From NCBI GenBank assembly GCA_002794785.1, contig NBBA01000009.1, positions 1,550,001 through 1,614,000 on the forward strand: a stretch of DNA of 64,000 nt, in the 5' to 3' direction. Made by a program: the position numbers and the translations under genes. The notes under the pieces were generated by a model. That model did not search any database. It saw only the letters and a program-made list of their open reading frames with translations, and was not told where the DNA came from. Source of the stretch: Coniferiporia sulphurascens (Eukaryota > Basidiomycota > Agaricomycetes > Hymenochaetales > Hymenochaetaceae). Shown one piece after another: positions 11,455 to 23,725 of the stretch. The number at the start of each line of letters is the position of its first letter. The stretch's first letter is position 1.

Positions 11455-12285
11455 ATGGCCGGTGGGTCGCCCTCTCTTTCTCGTTTCGTTCTAAGCCTTG
11501 CTAACGACTAAATGTATTTCACTGGGTCACATTTTTAGGAACAAAACGTACTGCGGCACAGTCCGGCGAGGCGCCGCGCTCCACGCGTTCGTCCAAAGTG
11601 GCAAAGACAGGAAACACCCAGACATCGCCTCCGAAGAATAGCAAAGACAGTAAGAAAGGGTCCAAGGTGTGTATTTATGTACCATATACACCCATGTACA
11701 CTCGCTCGCCTGTCGGACCACTTCCGGAAGCTGATATGCCTTACTTCGTCCGTTAGATGTCTCTTGCGCCCTCAGCATTCAAAGCGAAGGCATTACCGCT
11801 GCATGTACACATTACGCACACTCCTCCCGTTATCGGAGGGTCCACGGACAGTGCTGACGCAAACGGTGCAGCCGCCGACGCAGAAGCGGAGAACTCCGAA
11901 TCAAAAGTGGGGGACGAACGTGTGTCCGTTGCAACAGCGGACCCGGGTACAATAGGTTCTGCGACATTGGTTCCGAGCGTCTTCAGCACAGGAAGCTACG
12001 GATGGAAGGGGAATAAACGTGTTACTATCACGATTCCCAAGACAGATGGTGAGGAAGGAGAAGGTGAAAAGGTGCAAGTTATGATTACGTGCGTCATTCA
12101 GTTCAGTTATACTTGGACGTGAGGATTGAAGTGTATGTGTGTGCCTGTACAGGATAAACGCAACCGTCATCGGTAGCAAGCAAGCCAAGGATGGAAAGGA
12201 AGGAGAAGATGCCAAGGACGGGGACGAGCCAACCGCAGATGTGGAAGAGGGTAAGGAGGCCCCGGAGGAAGCTGCGGATGAATGA
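11455..12285 (+). CDS. 199-aa Lys-rich protein of unknown function
   Basis: Four exons: 11455-11461, 11539-11666, 11757-12088, 12153-12285. All borders are GT-AG and the sum is 600 nt, giving 199 aa. The first exon holds only MAG-. The N-terminal ~45 residues are basic and Ser/Thr/Lys-rich (for example SPPKNSKDSKKGSK), suggesting a nuclear or nucleic-acid-associated protein. The middle carries a structured-looking block (KALPLHVHITHTPP, and STGSYGWKGNKRVTITIP near residues 125-142). The C-terminus is acidic (KEAPEEAADE). I believe such short proteins are conserved in basidiomycetes, but I cannot name a family. Its promoter carries the double MluI box. It converges with PLP2, with only 160 bp between stop codons. 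Confidence 0.7.
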
Positions 12286-12445
12286 TTTTTGCCTCCTGCG
12301 CTTAAGGTTCATAAGCCAAAGATGTCTTGCTTTCAACTTGCTTTCGCTGTTTGGACGAATAGTATAAGTCCACCCTGTTGCCTAAGAGTTACATGTTTTG
12401 AATTATCCCGCTTTTTATCAATGGTACAAGATCTCCCCGGTATAT

Positions 12446-13427
12446 TCATAGGTCAAAGTCTGAATCGTCGTCGTCATCATCGCGTGCTGCTGGACCCCTA
12501 ACATTCTTCGGCGCGCGTCCGTTTGTCTTTGCTGCTGCAGATCGCGAGAAAGTGTCATCGTCCGATAAGTCATCTTCATCGTCCTGCTCATTTCGTATAC
12601 GTTGTGGCCGCTCGGAAGGAATAACTGCACCGGTGAGGATAAGATATGCCTCGAGTTCTGCCGCAGATGTACGTTTAATAATTGCAAATTAAACAATTGC
12701 GAAATGCATACCTTCGAGAGTCCGTTCCTTGTCCGCGCCCCAAGAGATTTGCTGGTTCACGATCTCGCCTTTGCGATACACAAAGATAGTGGGCAGGTGT
12801 CGGTCGGGATAGTTCGCTATGCACTTGTCCCCGACGATAGAAACGAACTTCGTGCGTGGATGCCGGCTTGCGAGTGTGCGCAGATGGTTGAACGTACGTT
12901 CACTCGGGACATGCCTGCATGACTGCCGGTCAAAACTAGGCTGGACGGTGCGAAATTCTAGCAGACATACCCATCTTTATATAGAAAACACACGACACCT
13001 GTACCATGCCCCGCGAACTCCTCGCCTTCTTCATCGGCGCAGCTAGCGTCGGTCACATCCCGCTGGTAGTCGTCGCGACCTATCGGGTACACCCGCCCAA
13101 AGCGAGCACGCCGCGACTCACGTTGCATCTCCTCAAGACGCGCACGTCGGTAGGACTCGATCGCGCGAGCCTCGTCATCGTCATGCGCGTCTTCCGCGCG
13201 CACGCGCAGGTCATCGGGTGTGAAGTCCGCAAGAAGCTCATCAAGCGTCGGCGATGGAGGGGGTGAAGGTGTCCGTGGTACCTCGGGTTTCGGGGGGATA
13301 ATGCCGTGCTTGCGCAGAGCGTCGTTGCTGCGAATACAACGCGGTCAGTGTACCTGTGAAGCGCAATGGCTGCGAGGTGAAGAGTTGAAACTTACAATTC
13401 AGTGTCCTCGTCTGGGTTGACAGCCAT
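12446..13427 (-). CDS. PLP2: Phosducin-like protein (PLP2/PDCL3 type)
   Basis: Thioredoxin-fold co-chaperone that, in the known family, helps the CCT/TRiC chaperonin fold actin, tubulin and other clients in the cytosol. Four exons: 13396-13427, 12971-13327, 12712-12914, 12446-12657, summing to 804 nt (267 aa). Diagnostic motifs: EFNDALRKHGIIPPK near the N-terminus; an acidic helical region; FGRVYPIGRDDYQRDVTDAS; then the thioredoxin-like domain with FLYKDGHVPSE, KFVSIVGDKCIANYPDRHLP and TIFVYRKGEIVNQQ; then TLEELEAYLILTGAVIP. The acidic tail ends in a run of Asp (DDDDDDSDFDL). The start is the ATG giving MAVNPDEDTEF. It is divergent from Dicer, with a 311-bp shared upstream region. Confidence 0.93.
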
Positions 13428-13738
13428 GATTTGCAGTAGATAAGGGTGACGAGTGCGCTGCGCCCTTTTATGATAACTGGGCGGCCTGCGGCGAGGTGTG
13501 ATTTTACACGGATCGCAGCAAGCGCAGTAGTCGCAGTCTTGTAGTGTAGTGCGCGCAGCGGCTATATGCGTCACATCAAGCTCAGACCGCCTTAGTGTCT
13601 TTGTACTTCTTAAGCGCTCCCACATGCATCACCAGCATGTCCCCCGTTTGTTCTCCTGCACTGCCCATAAAACCATCCCTCTTTGTCTCTGGTCAACTTC
13701 ATACCCGGTCGTCCCACTGTGCTCTTTGTACGAAACTA
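13428..13738. other. Divergent promoter PLP2 / Dicer
   Basis: 311 bp between the two start codons. An in-frame extension of the Dicer frame runs upstream to 13595 but begins with GTG and lacks family similarity, so it is taken as leader. No recognisable operator. Confidence 0.45.
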
Positions 13739-16700
13739 ATGGCCAGCGTCGATGAAGCCAACGAGCTCATCCCTCGTGCATACCAAGAAGAAATCTTTGA
13801 ATATGCTCGAGGTGCCAATGTCATTGCCGCGCTCGACACGGGTAGCGGCAAGACGTTCATTGCCGCACTACTCATAAAGTGGTCACTCGCGCAGCCCGAG
13901 GCTGTAGGCAAGAAGGCAATCTTCTTGGTGCCTAAGGTCCCACTCGTCGACCAGCAACGCGACTTTCTTGCCGCGCAGACACCACTCTCTGTTCGTGGCT
14001 ACAAAGGCGCCATGGGTGTCGACAGCTGGGATCGCAATCGCTGGCAAGCCGAGTTCGCACAGACAGACTGCCTTGTTATGACAGGTACTTGCCTTACCCC
14101 AATACCATGCCCTCGCGCGTTTTGCACATACAACTATCGCAGCACAGATCTTTAAGAACGTCCTCACGCACGCGTACTGGAACATGGAGCAGGTCCGTCG
14201 CGTTGCGTCATGTAGCTCACGAAATTTGATGCGTCTACTTGTCCTCCGTGTCTATACATACAGGTTTCGTTACTGGTATTCGACGAGTGTCATCATACAC
14301 AGCAAAATCACCCGTATAATATGATTATGACGGATCACTATGCCATTTGCAAGAAGAAGCCCAAGATCTTCGGAATGACCGCCTCGCCGATCTGGAACCC
14401 GAAGAACCCGAGGTTGTCCATCCAGATGCTCCAATTTAATTTGTTCGCCAGAGTCATGGCCGTCCGCGAACATTCAGAGCAGCTAGAGCGCCACGCAAAT
14501 AAGCCTGTTGAGGTGGGGTTTCTGCTTCCGCACCGTTCCCCGACGCTTGCTTAGCCAATTCTCAGGTCATTTTGAAGTATCCGAATCCTCCGCTGTCTTA
14601 TCCTACATATTACAGTCCTACGCTTTGGGACAGTTTAGCTGCACAAGATCTCTTAGAAATACCGCGTTTATATGCCAAGACGTTGAGGACCCGGTACGAT
14701 GTCACGCTCAACGCCCTTGGACCTGCCGGAGCAGATTATTTCCTTGTTTATAATCTGTCGGACTCAGTAGAGGAGTATTTACGGCATACCCACGAACAGT
14801 CCCTCAGGGCTTCGGACGTCACAGGCTCTTCTGAATACAATGGAGCTTCCACGGGCGCAAAAGCTAGAAAGGCCCGAGTCCGGGGACAGAATGCAGACAA
14901 AGTCGAGAAGCTCCGTATATCGATATCTACATTTGATGCACGTCTATCTGCGGACAATCTACCATGTGACTGGCTTTCTCCTAAACTGCGAGCATTGGTA
15001 AACGTCCTAGTCGAGCATCGATATGACGACTTTCAGGGTATCATATTCGTTGACCAGAGGCAGGTCGCCTCTGTGATTTCGTGGGTCCTTCATCATGTAG
15101 CTGAAACGAAAGACTGGGTCCGATGCAGGGCTTTGACCGGACATGGTGAGACGGCTAATGGTGAGAACCTGAAAGGTATGAGCATCAATACTCAGAAAGA
15201 AATCGTGAAGCTATTCAGGGCCGGGGAATTGAATCTATGTAAGGGCATCGTTCTGTCAGTGTGTGCAAAGGAAATTGATTGTCTCCGAAGTGGTCGCAAC
15301 GTCGGTCGCCGAAGAAGGGCTTGACTTTCCCGTGAGCTCATCCTCTGATATAATATTGTCACACTTTTAAAGATTGGGACGACAAGGCTTGCAAACTGGT
15401 TATCCGGTTTGATCCCATACAGCACATGGTTGGATACGTGCAGTCTCGCGGACGGGCGCGTCAACACAAATCTACCTATGTCATTATGGTTCAAGAAAAC
15501 GATGCAGTGCAACTCGCTCGATACGAAGACTTCCGAAATGTCGAGCCTAGCCTCAGGAAGGTGTACCAAAGTATCAACGCCCCGAGTACGTCTCATACGG
15601 AAGACGATCAAGGGAATGAACGGGATAATGAGCAGGACGACCCGCGCGATCTCGCTGCGCGCTCGAACTATGTCGTTCCATCTACGGGTGCGACACTGAC
15701 ATATAGCTCCGCGATCATCATCCTCGACCACCTTTGCGCTCTCATTCCACGTGACGCGTACACGTCGTCCCAACAGCCGAAGTATACGGGGGACTACCAG
15801 GTCACCGTGCGGCTCCCGAGAGCCTTGCCTCTTGCCGCAAATGAACTTGTGTACGTAGGCATGGAGAAGCGTTCAAAAAAAGAAGCGAAGCGCGCTGCCG
15901 CGTTTATCGCCGTTCGCGCCTTGCACGACCTGGGCGTGTTGGACGACCATCTTTCTCCTGCCAAAGCCAAGAAAGGCGATGTTATCGAAGACGCAGACGG
16001 TCGCCCGATCGCGAAGATAAACGCAGTCGCAACGATGATGAACGTTTTCGTGGCGAGCCCGTGGAAGGCGGGTCCTCCCTGGTATATGTATCCTGTTAGC
16101 CTGGATGGTCAAACACCTGTCGGGCTAGTCGCTGGGAACGTTCTTCCAGGAGCAGAACTTTGCGTTCGCGGAGTGCGCGTGCAGCTTCACTGCCATGGGA
16201 CCCCTCAGCGACTGGAACTCGACCCGCCTTGTCTCGAGCTTTTACAGAGGTTCACAAAGATTGGGATTTGGTGGGGCGTCACCCCTACTCCGGTGACTTC
16301 CCCGCCCGCATGCTTCCTTGTTCCTCTAAATGCCGATGGCGCGTTAGAATGTGATATGATGAAAGAGGCAGTGGCATACCAGATAGGCACATACGACTGG
16401 AGCATGGTCGCTGAGCGTGACGAGGGTCGTCTCGTGCTTATGAATGCAAGGAGGCATGGCCGGCCGCTCCTTTTGAAAAAGTTCCGATTTGACTTATCTT
16501 TGGACGCGAAACCCCAATTGGAAGAATCCGAAGGGGATTTTGACACTTACGCAGAGTACTTTGAGTGCAAATACCCGGATTATCTGAGAAAAAATGGTGG
16601 CACGGCACCACCTAGACCACCTAAAGGACCCATTTTAGAAGTAATGGCGTTTCCACGGTGTTCCTCCAGCTCTCATACTCGCCGGAACTCAGATGTACGG

Positions 16701-18644
16701 GCTGCTGCTGAACTGCCTTTCGAGTCAAGACGCACGATTCTCCTTCCCCAATCGTTCTGTAGACGAGCCACGTTACCAATACATATCATCCAGGCATTCC
16801 ATGTTTTCGCTCCCCTGTGCCGACATATAAGCGACGTTTTCCGTGCTAGGACAGCCCAAAAGATCCTTGGCCTCCCGTCAATTCCAGATGACCTCATGAT
16901 CGAGGCGTTGACACTACCGTGCGCCGATGCTGGGTTCAACAACCAGCGCCTTGAGACGTTGGGGGACAGCGTGCTTAAGCTTTCTGTTGTTACATACGTG
17001 TACAATCGCTTCCCGCACAAGCACGAGGGCCAACTGAGCACGCTCAAAGGAAACAGTGTGTCCAATCGGCTTTTGCTCGCACGCGCACGCGAGGTGCAGC
17101 TAGAGCGATTTCTTACCAGCGAGCAACATGATTCGCGAGCCTGGCAGACTATCTTAGAGTCTCCTGCGGGAAATGGTGTGTATGTAACCGGAAGCGAGGA
17201 AATTTCGTTCGTGCGGCGAGTGTTTCCGCGAAGGAGTCTGCAAGATTGCATGGAGGCATCGCTGGGCGCAAGCTACATGGCGGGCGGTATTGACATGGCA
17301 CTTCGGACAGGTACCGCTCTGGGGCTCTGCTTCGGTGGAGACGTACCTTGGCCTAAACGATATCCTGCATTGAAAAAGGCGCCTCCCGCTGCGCTTTTCA
17401 ATGGTCTCCAAAAGGACTTGCAATATGAGTTCCGGAGCGGTCATATTTTGGTTGAAGCGGTCAAACATGCATCCTTTGATTCAAATGACGGGTCTTGTTA
17501 CCAACGGCTTGAGTTCCTGGGTGATGGTCAGTGAATCAAACGTCTTAATCCTTTCAGTATCTGATAGAACATTTTGATAGCTGTCCTCGAGCTTGTGGCT
17601 ACGACATTTCTCTTCAAAAAATTCCCCGAGGCCAAATCCGGGCAACTGACTGCAATGCGAGCACGACTCATCTGTAACGCAACGCTCTCAGCACTAGCTG
17701 TGAAGCGGCTCTCGTTGCATAAATATCTTCTCGCCAATAACGTGACCCTTAGCAAGGAGATTGCTAGGGAGGTCGACATACTCTCTGGTGCATCCTACGA
17801 GGATGTCGTGATCAACGACTGGAAATACGATCCGCCTAAGGTGCTTGGCGACATATTTGAGAGCGTGTTGGGCGCAGTATTCGTGGACAATAGGTTTGAT
17901 TATGCACGCGTGGCGCCAATCGTAGAGCATATCATGGAGGACGTGCTGAGCATCCCAAGTCCTGACATGCCGCGCGATCCGGTGTCGCAGCTCCTAGAGT
18001 GGACCGCGAAGTCAGGGTGTGTTAAAGCGAAGTTCAAGTAAGCATTCTCATCACTTGAAAAAACTTCACTCGTCGGAATGTATTAATTGACGGCACATTA
18101 CAGGAGGATGCGGAGCGACCCCCTTGTAGAAAAGAAGGACGGCATAGCTGTTCTTGTCCATGATCAAATCGTTGCCGGACCAATCCGTGCCCAGAACAAG
18201 CAGCTATCGAAAGGGCTCGTGTCCGAGGAGGCGAGGGCAGTTTTATCTGACGAAGCATCGGAGTTCTCGCTGCACCGAATCTGCACCTGCATGCATGCAG
18301 AGGAGTCAGATGCTGAGGACGATCTGCCGCTGCGAGGCATCCGAGAAAGGGACCTTGATCACGGAACAGAAACAGGCTTTGCGCTCGCCGGGAGGATACG
18401 ATTAGAAGAGGCAACGCGGGATAAACATTTTAGGGGCAAAGGAGAGCGGGACGATGACGAGTTTGAAGAATACGAGCAGGACGAAGACGAGACCCAAGAT
18501 GAGCTAGATCGACAGGAGGTGGAGATACTCCTGTCCCTACCATCACCGACCTTATCCGAGATGAATGGTGAGAGCCATTTCCCTGCTGAATCTGGTTGCA
18601 GACTTCTGACTATCGTCCAGAATTGGATTACCTGTAGCGTATAG
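13739..18644 (+). CDS. DCL: Dicer-like ribonuclease III
   Basis: Cuts long dsRNA into small RNAs for RNAi. Eight exons: 13739-14084, 14143-14192, 14264-14512, 14566-15238, 15291-15331, 15387-17526, 17581-18037, 18104-18644, totalling 4497 nt (1498 aa). Order of domains: helicase with Walker A DTGSGKTFIAALL, DECH box (VFDECHHTQQNHP), MTASP, and motif VI QSRGRARQHKS; a Dicer dimerisation/DUF283-type region (SSAIIILDHLCALIP ... KYTGDYQVTVRLP); a divergent PAZ-like stretch; RNase IIIa (QRLETLGDSVLKLS, with LQDCMEASLGASYM supplying the second acidic pair); RNase IIIb (QRLEFLGDAVLELV, GDIFESVLGAVFVD); and a weak dsRBD-like C-terminus followed by an acidic tail. Both RNase III active sites keep their Glu/Asp residues, so the enzyme looks functional. 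It converges with HAT1, with 240 bp between stops. Confidence 0.95.
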
Positions 18645-18884
18645 TGTTTGTACAAACATGTTGTAAGAGTAGTCTTTCAATACCTGCTGGCTTTCTCGTT
18701 GTAAGTTCCTTTAACATTCTTTCAACATTGTACCCAATAGTATATCCTTGTAGACCCCTTCACATACATAGGAATTGTAATTGTGCTGCTTGAGTAATAG
18801 AATTTCATTTTTCCGAATGAGGGAAAGGGTTAGGAATGAATTTGGTGAAGGTTAATAATTTCAAGGAAACAATTGTTGGATAAA

Positions 18885-20684
18885 TTATATCAAAGCTAGT
18901 ATACGCCGGTAATCCTCCGTGACACTCTGAAATGTCTCCTCCAGCTTTTGTAACCTTTCGGGCTTCTCAAGCTGAACTAGGATTTCCTACGATAAATGTA
19001 AGTACAACTTGAGCGGCGAGGACTCCGAGATAAAAAGAGGGCATACGTACGTAGTTAAATTTATACAGTCGTTCCTTGACTTGCAATCTGTACGCCCGCA
19101 AACCTTTTGTGTCGGTGATTTCCAACTGTTTCAGAATGAGCATTTCAATCAAGCGACTAAATTGGCGCTGTGTAGCAATAATGGAGTAATTAGGAGGTAA
19201 AGGAACCGAACCGCATGAAGGTGGTGCAAAGGACGCACCCCGGCGATTTTCAGATCCCGCTTCCACTTCTCGACCCAACCTTTTTCCGCGGGCGGGCCCA
19301 ATTTGCCTTTGCCTTTGGCACTTATGGCCTCGGACATAAACTGTTCGTGTGCGAGAAGCATACGCAGGTCATTCCGATCGCGCAAATCTTCAAAAGCCTC
19401 AGCAGGGTCTTCAACAGTCAGTTCAGCGATGCGCGGTTCGCGGAGGACCAGTTGGTATACTGCTGTGTATAGGGACGCTGTGTGTAATGAGGGGAGATGA
19501 GAACGTCAGGCGTTTGGTATGGAGACGAAGCGCATGCAGACGTACATCCATGCCCAGCGTGCTGGTAAGGTGGAAGAATAACGAATTGACTTTGGGAATA
19601 ATTAGTTAGTTTAGATTCGTGTAGGTACGAGAAGTTGGAAGTGTAATACCTGAGGCGTAGTCTTACCCGCTCAGGAAAGCAGTAAAACGGATACAAAGAG
19701 GAGTAGCCGATGAAATGGTACGTTGGGGTCCGAGACGTGTCCCGTCGTCTCCGCTTTTCGAATCTACGGGGTTCTGCTTCATTATAAATTGCCACCGAGT
19801 GGGCGAGGAAGACCTACAAAACTGCGAATTCCCATCCTTCCTCTTCCTCTTGGATGTAAGAGCCCGCCTCAATGAACAGAAGAATGAATAGCTGCATTCG
19901 GCGGTGGTACTCGCGGAAGCCAGGTGTGTCCCACGTTGACTTGGAAATGCATTAGTTAGGCGTCAGCACAAAATATACAGTAAGGGCGTACATGATAGAC
20001 CTCATAAGTCACGACATCCTCGTTCTCCTCGTCAACTCCGTCCACTGGGACGAAAGCCTTTCCCTTCCCCTTGCCAGACGCGCTATTCCGTTTGTATGTA
20101 TATATCTTCTCGCCTAGTGGCTTGAAAGTTGCCGCATCTTGTTCAACGCGCGCCAGAAATTCGGATTCATTCTTATAGTATTCTGAATTCTGATAGCTCA
20201 GGCTGCAGTTGGCGCGTGAGTGCGCGTGTACCCACCAGCGGGAATGAACTTGTATAGTGTGCCTTCAACGTCGTCTACAGTTGAAGAAGATTGAAGTTTC
20301 TCCGACGAGCTGACAGATAGATATTGTAGAAGAGACCCGGACGCGAATCTTAGCTATACGGCCCCCTCAGCAGTGGATCCGTTGACAAGAAACTTGCACT
20401 CACGTCAATAACGAGGTCGCGGTACCCATAAATTTTTTCCTCTTCGCCGAATATCTAACCCCCAAAACTCAGCTTGGGCCCCTCAAGCCAGTTTTATCTC
20501 TTACAGGATAGGTAAATGTCGGATGAAAGCCTTCATAGTTTTCGTCTTCTGACAGTGCCTCTTTGTCCTCCGGCGCGCGAACTGACAAGTCTGTTACACA
20601 AGCTGCAATATTACGCAAACTACGACGTAGCTCACCCAGAGATAGCTCCAACGCCTGGTTAGAGTCTACGGTCCAGTTTGCCAT
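18885..20684 (-). CDS. HAT1: Histone acetyltransferase type B catalytic subunit
   Basis: Acetylates newly made histone H4 (K5/K12 in known homologues), usually with a Hat2/RbAp46 WD40 partner. Split by several short introns. N-terminus MANWTVDSNQALELSL, then SVRAPEDKEAL and FHPTFTYPIFGEEE, matching the HAT1 N-terminal domain. It continues with EYHRRMQLFILLFIEAGSYI and HFIGYSSLYPFYCFPER. The GNAT acetyl-CoA loop is in SQFVILPPYQHAGHG (the Q/R-x-x-G-x-G equivalent is QHAGHG). The C-terminal part contains VEDPAEAFEDLRDRND and a helical end, EDYRRILALI, at the stop (18885-18887). The ATG at 20684 is used; an upstream in-frame TTG is ignored. The first two exon junctions, near 20620-20500, were not resolved precisely. 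Confidence 0.9.
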
Positions 20685-21342
20685 AGTGGCTGAAGGAAAT
20701 GACAAAACAAACGCGAAAGGGGCTCTTAGACTCGGATTAGTCGCGTCCTCGACGCGCGATCAAAGTTGCCCGGTAGTTACTTACGTAACCGAAGTTTACT
20801 ATGTGAATGATCGCAGGCTCTCCAGTTGTTTTTTCAAGGAATTTTTTTGACAGTCAGGTCGCAGCACGAAAACAAGATGATATCCGATATTAGCTACTAG
20901 AAAGGGAATTAGGTGCTGCTGGCACGCAAGATTAATCGACCGGACCAGAAGCGAAAGCCTTGTTGAATCCAAATTTTGGCGAGTAAATAACTGAAGTAAT
21001 GAAAAAATCTCTTGCGATAAATACCCCCGGATTTTTCTGTGTGCAAAATACTCTAAAAAATAAAAGAAAGTCGATGTACCTTAACATGTACACATATATA
21101 TACGCGTACGAGTAGTTCTACAAACGACCTTGACTGTGGACGTAATTGAGCCACATGGGTGTGAGTGATGTGACAATGATAGTAACGGTCGATCACTTTC
21201 TAATTTTGTAATAGCCAAAATTTTGAGAACGGCGGACAACACCCCTCGTACTTGCCCTCCTCTTCATGTAGGCCGCTCCTGCGCATATACATTGAATGAC
21301 TACTGAAAAACAGCCCATATTCTCCTATAGATTCCTCTAAAA
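20685..21342. other. Divergent promoter HAT1 / SSZ1
   Basis: 658 bp, AT-richer than the flanking genes, with a TACATATATATACG stretch near 21090-21110. No coding frame and no clear operator. Confidence 0.45.
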
Positions 21343-23398
21343 ATGTCGCAGCCGAACGGCGTCGCCCCAGGGGCACAGACGACGAAGAAAATCCCGACCG
21401 TCGTGGGCATCAACTTTGGCAATTCATATGCATCCATCTCCGTTATCACGAAGGTCAGCGACGCGATGCAAGATCGTGAACCATTTTTACTGATGTTATT
21501 ATTAGGAGGGCCTTGCGGATTGCATTGCTAATGAAGACGGAGAACGCCAGATTGCTTGCGCAGTGTCTTTCCACGGAGAGGAGATTGTGAGTAACCGATT
21601 ATGATCACAACGTTAACGTTCTACTCAGCGCCGTTGCAGTACATAGGCAACCAGGCCAAGCCTCAGCTTGTCAAGAACTCGCAGAATACAATAATTAACT
21701 TCCGTAATCTCCTTGGAAAAAAGTGATTTTGCAGACCAATCCTTTTGATTTATCTTTCTAATCTTTTACAGGTTCTCGGAAATCCCGAAAGACCAGCCTA
21801 TCGTATCTGCGCCTGTGGTCCAGCACCCCGAACAGCCCGATGTAGCTGCATACAAAGTTACGATCCTCCAACCTGCACCGACACCTCTGCCTCCGGCAAG
21901 CGTGCGATCTAGCTCTAACACCCCTTCCGCGTCTGTTCTGCCCACGCCGCGCTCAGAGCCTACCGTCGCTGAGCGGATTATAACTGTACAGGAGGTGACA
22001 TCGCTTTTCCTTAAATCTCTTGTGCAGTCTGCGCAAGATTTCTTGGGCCGCAACGTGGATGGCGCGGTAATTGCCGTTCCATCGTGGTTTGACGACAACG
22101 CGCGCTCCGCATTGGAAGCAGCAGCAGATGATGCAGGGGTCAAGGTACTGCAACTCCTTGATGAAGCTGGCGCTGCATCGCTCGTGACTGTTCTGGCACC
22201 AGTTGAGGGTCTTGAACCGGACCGGACCGCTCTGCTTGTCGATCTCGGCCAGTCGTCACTTTCTCTGTCTGTGCTCTCCTTCCGTCATGGTCTTATCTAC
22301 GCCATTGCTTCTGCCCACGATCAAAATATTAATGGCGAGCAGATTGATGCCAAGTTAGTGAAGCACTTCGCGAAGGAATTTACGCGGAAGACAAAAACAC
22401 CGCTGACAGTGTGCCCGGCTGTTGATAATGCCGACAAACGTGCCGAGGCGAAGCTGCGTCTTGCACTTGAGCACACCAAGCGTACAGTGAGTGCGTCGCC
22501 GGGTGCGGCCAGCTGCTCCGTCGAGTCGCTCAAGGATGGTGTCGATTTCACCGGCTCGATCAACCGTCTGCGTTTCGATATGGAGGTCCGCTCGGTGTAC
22601 GATGCCGTTGTGCATGCATCAGTCGACCTCCTTGAGAGCGCAGGGCTTGAGCCGCTGCATGTCGACGAAATAATCTACGTTGGCGGTGCGGCGTCGCTAC
22701 CAGGGCTCGATGAGACGTTCTTTGCGAAGGGCTTCCCGGAAGGCTTGATCACGCCGTTTACGGCAGGCACAGTGATCGGTGGTGGTGTTGGTGATCCGAC
22801 GACGTTGCTCGCCCGCGGTGCGGCGTTACAGGCACGACTTCTCGCAGGGATTCTAGAAGAAGACGTTCACCTCCAGGATGCGTTCAAACGTGGGAGTATG
22901 CACGCAGTGGTACACGCGACGACGAAGACGATCGGCATTATTCTTCCCGAAGCGGATACCGAGGGCGAGTTGGGAGGCCAGTGGGTCGTCGGCGTCCCTC
23001 GTGAGACGCCCTTGCCGTATCGTCGTGTCGTGCAGTTCGATTGCGACCTTGGTGAAGGCGGAGAGAAGAAGATTGGACTTGAGCTGTGGGAGGTAGACGA
23101 AGGCGTGAAGGTTGAAAAGGTGAAGCCACCGAAGTTCGACGATGACGACGCGGAGGACGATGAAGAGGAGGAGGAGGAGGAGATCCGCGAAAAGACGATT
23201 ACAAAGGGAGCGAGCCTTGGATCGCTCAGCCTACTTGCCAAACACGCGCAGAAGGAGAAAGGCCGATGGAAGACCCGGGTGGAAGTCCAGTTCGTGCTTG
23301 GAAATGCAGGCGGTGTGATTTTGACCGCCTGTGAACTCTCAAAAGATGGCAAGGGTGAATCAGCGACAATCACAATACCGCCAGTTGTTCATTCATAA
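21343..23398 (+). CDS. SSZ1: Ssz1-type atypical Hsp70 (ribosome-associated complex)
   Basis: In yeast, Ssz1 pairs with zuotin (RAC) on ribosomes and activates the Ssb Hsp70 for nascent chains. Four exons: 21343-21453, 21506-21586, 21640-21722, 21772-23398 (1902 nt, 633 aa). The Hsp70 nucleotide-binding fold is seen in KIPTVVGINFGNSYASISVI, DCIANEDGERQIACAVSF, KNSQNTIINFRNLLGK, DGAVIAVPSWF and DEIIYVGGAASLPGLDE. The canonical GIDLGTT is altered to GINFGNS and the long C-terminal substrate domain is reduced, as expected for Ssz1. An insertion with a Pro/Ser-rich loop (QPAPTPLPPASVRSSSNTP) and a highly acidic stretch (about 23130-23190) are lineage features. Tandem with RAP1, 327 bp apart. Confidence 0.93.
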
Positions 23399-23532
23399 TG
23401 CTGTACTATAAGTAGACATTGTTTAGAGTATTCCCTTCGTGTCTCTTTGTACAGATCTATCATTGTGCCTTCCCACCAGGTCTCTATCTCAGTCAGCTTA
23501 AGTTCACAAGCACCAAATGCAGTCAATTATAT

Positions 23533-23552
23533 TCGTCGGATTAATCCGACGA
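23533..23552. promoter_or_regulatory. Perfect 20-bp palindrome with inverted TAATCC half-sites
   Basis: TCGTCGGATTAATCCGACGA is identical to its reverse complement and is flanked by near-symmetric ATATT/AATAT. GGATTA/TAATCC are homeodomain-type half-sites. It lies 174 bp upstream of the RAP1 ATG and 135 bp after the SSZ1 stop, so it could be a dimeric transcription-factor site or, less likely without a T-run, an RNA hairpin at the SSZ1 3' end. Confidence 0.45.
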
Positions 23553-23615
23553 CTGAATATCAAAATCATGTTATCTAGATGCAACTTTTTACTGAGTTGT
23601 GTTTGGGAAGCGAGT

Positions 23616-23652
23616 CACGTGTAGGAAGGAACGACGTGACGCCCAAACGCGT
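23616..23652. promoter_or_regulatory. CACGTG E-box and ACGCGT MluI box upstream of RAP1
   Basis: CACGTG at 23616-23621 (bHLH, Cbf1-type) and ACGCGT at 23647-23652 (MBF-type) lie 75-110 bp before the ATG. Both are exact words; function is inferred. Confidence 0.35.
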
Positions 23653-23725
23653 CAAATCGCGCACGCTGCGCCGCGGGTTGCTCAAACCACGGCGGCGATG
23701 AAGGGCGTGTACGTTGACTCAACGC

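Larger units (their letters stand above)
23399..23725. other. Intergenic SSZ1-RAP1, probable RAP1 promoter
   Basis: 327 bp. Contains the 20-bp palindrome (23533-23552), a CACGTG E-box (23616-23621) and an ACGCGT MluI box (23647-23652). It is too short to hold a missing BRCT-coding exon plus promoter. Confidence 0.5.

Noticed and set aside
13595..13738. N-terminal extension of Dicer
   Set aside because: The in-frame upstream stretch begins with GTG and lacks similarity; the ATG at 13739 gives the expected helicase start.
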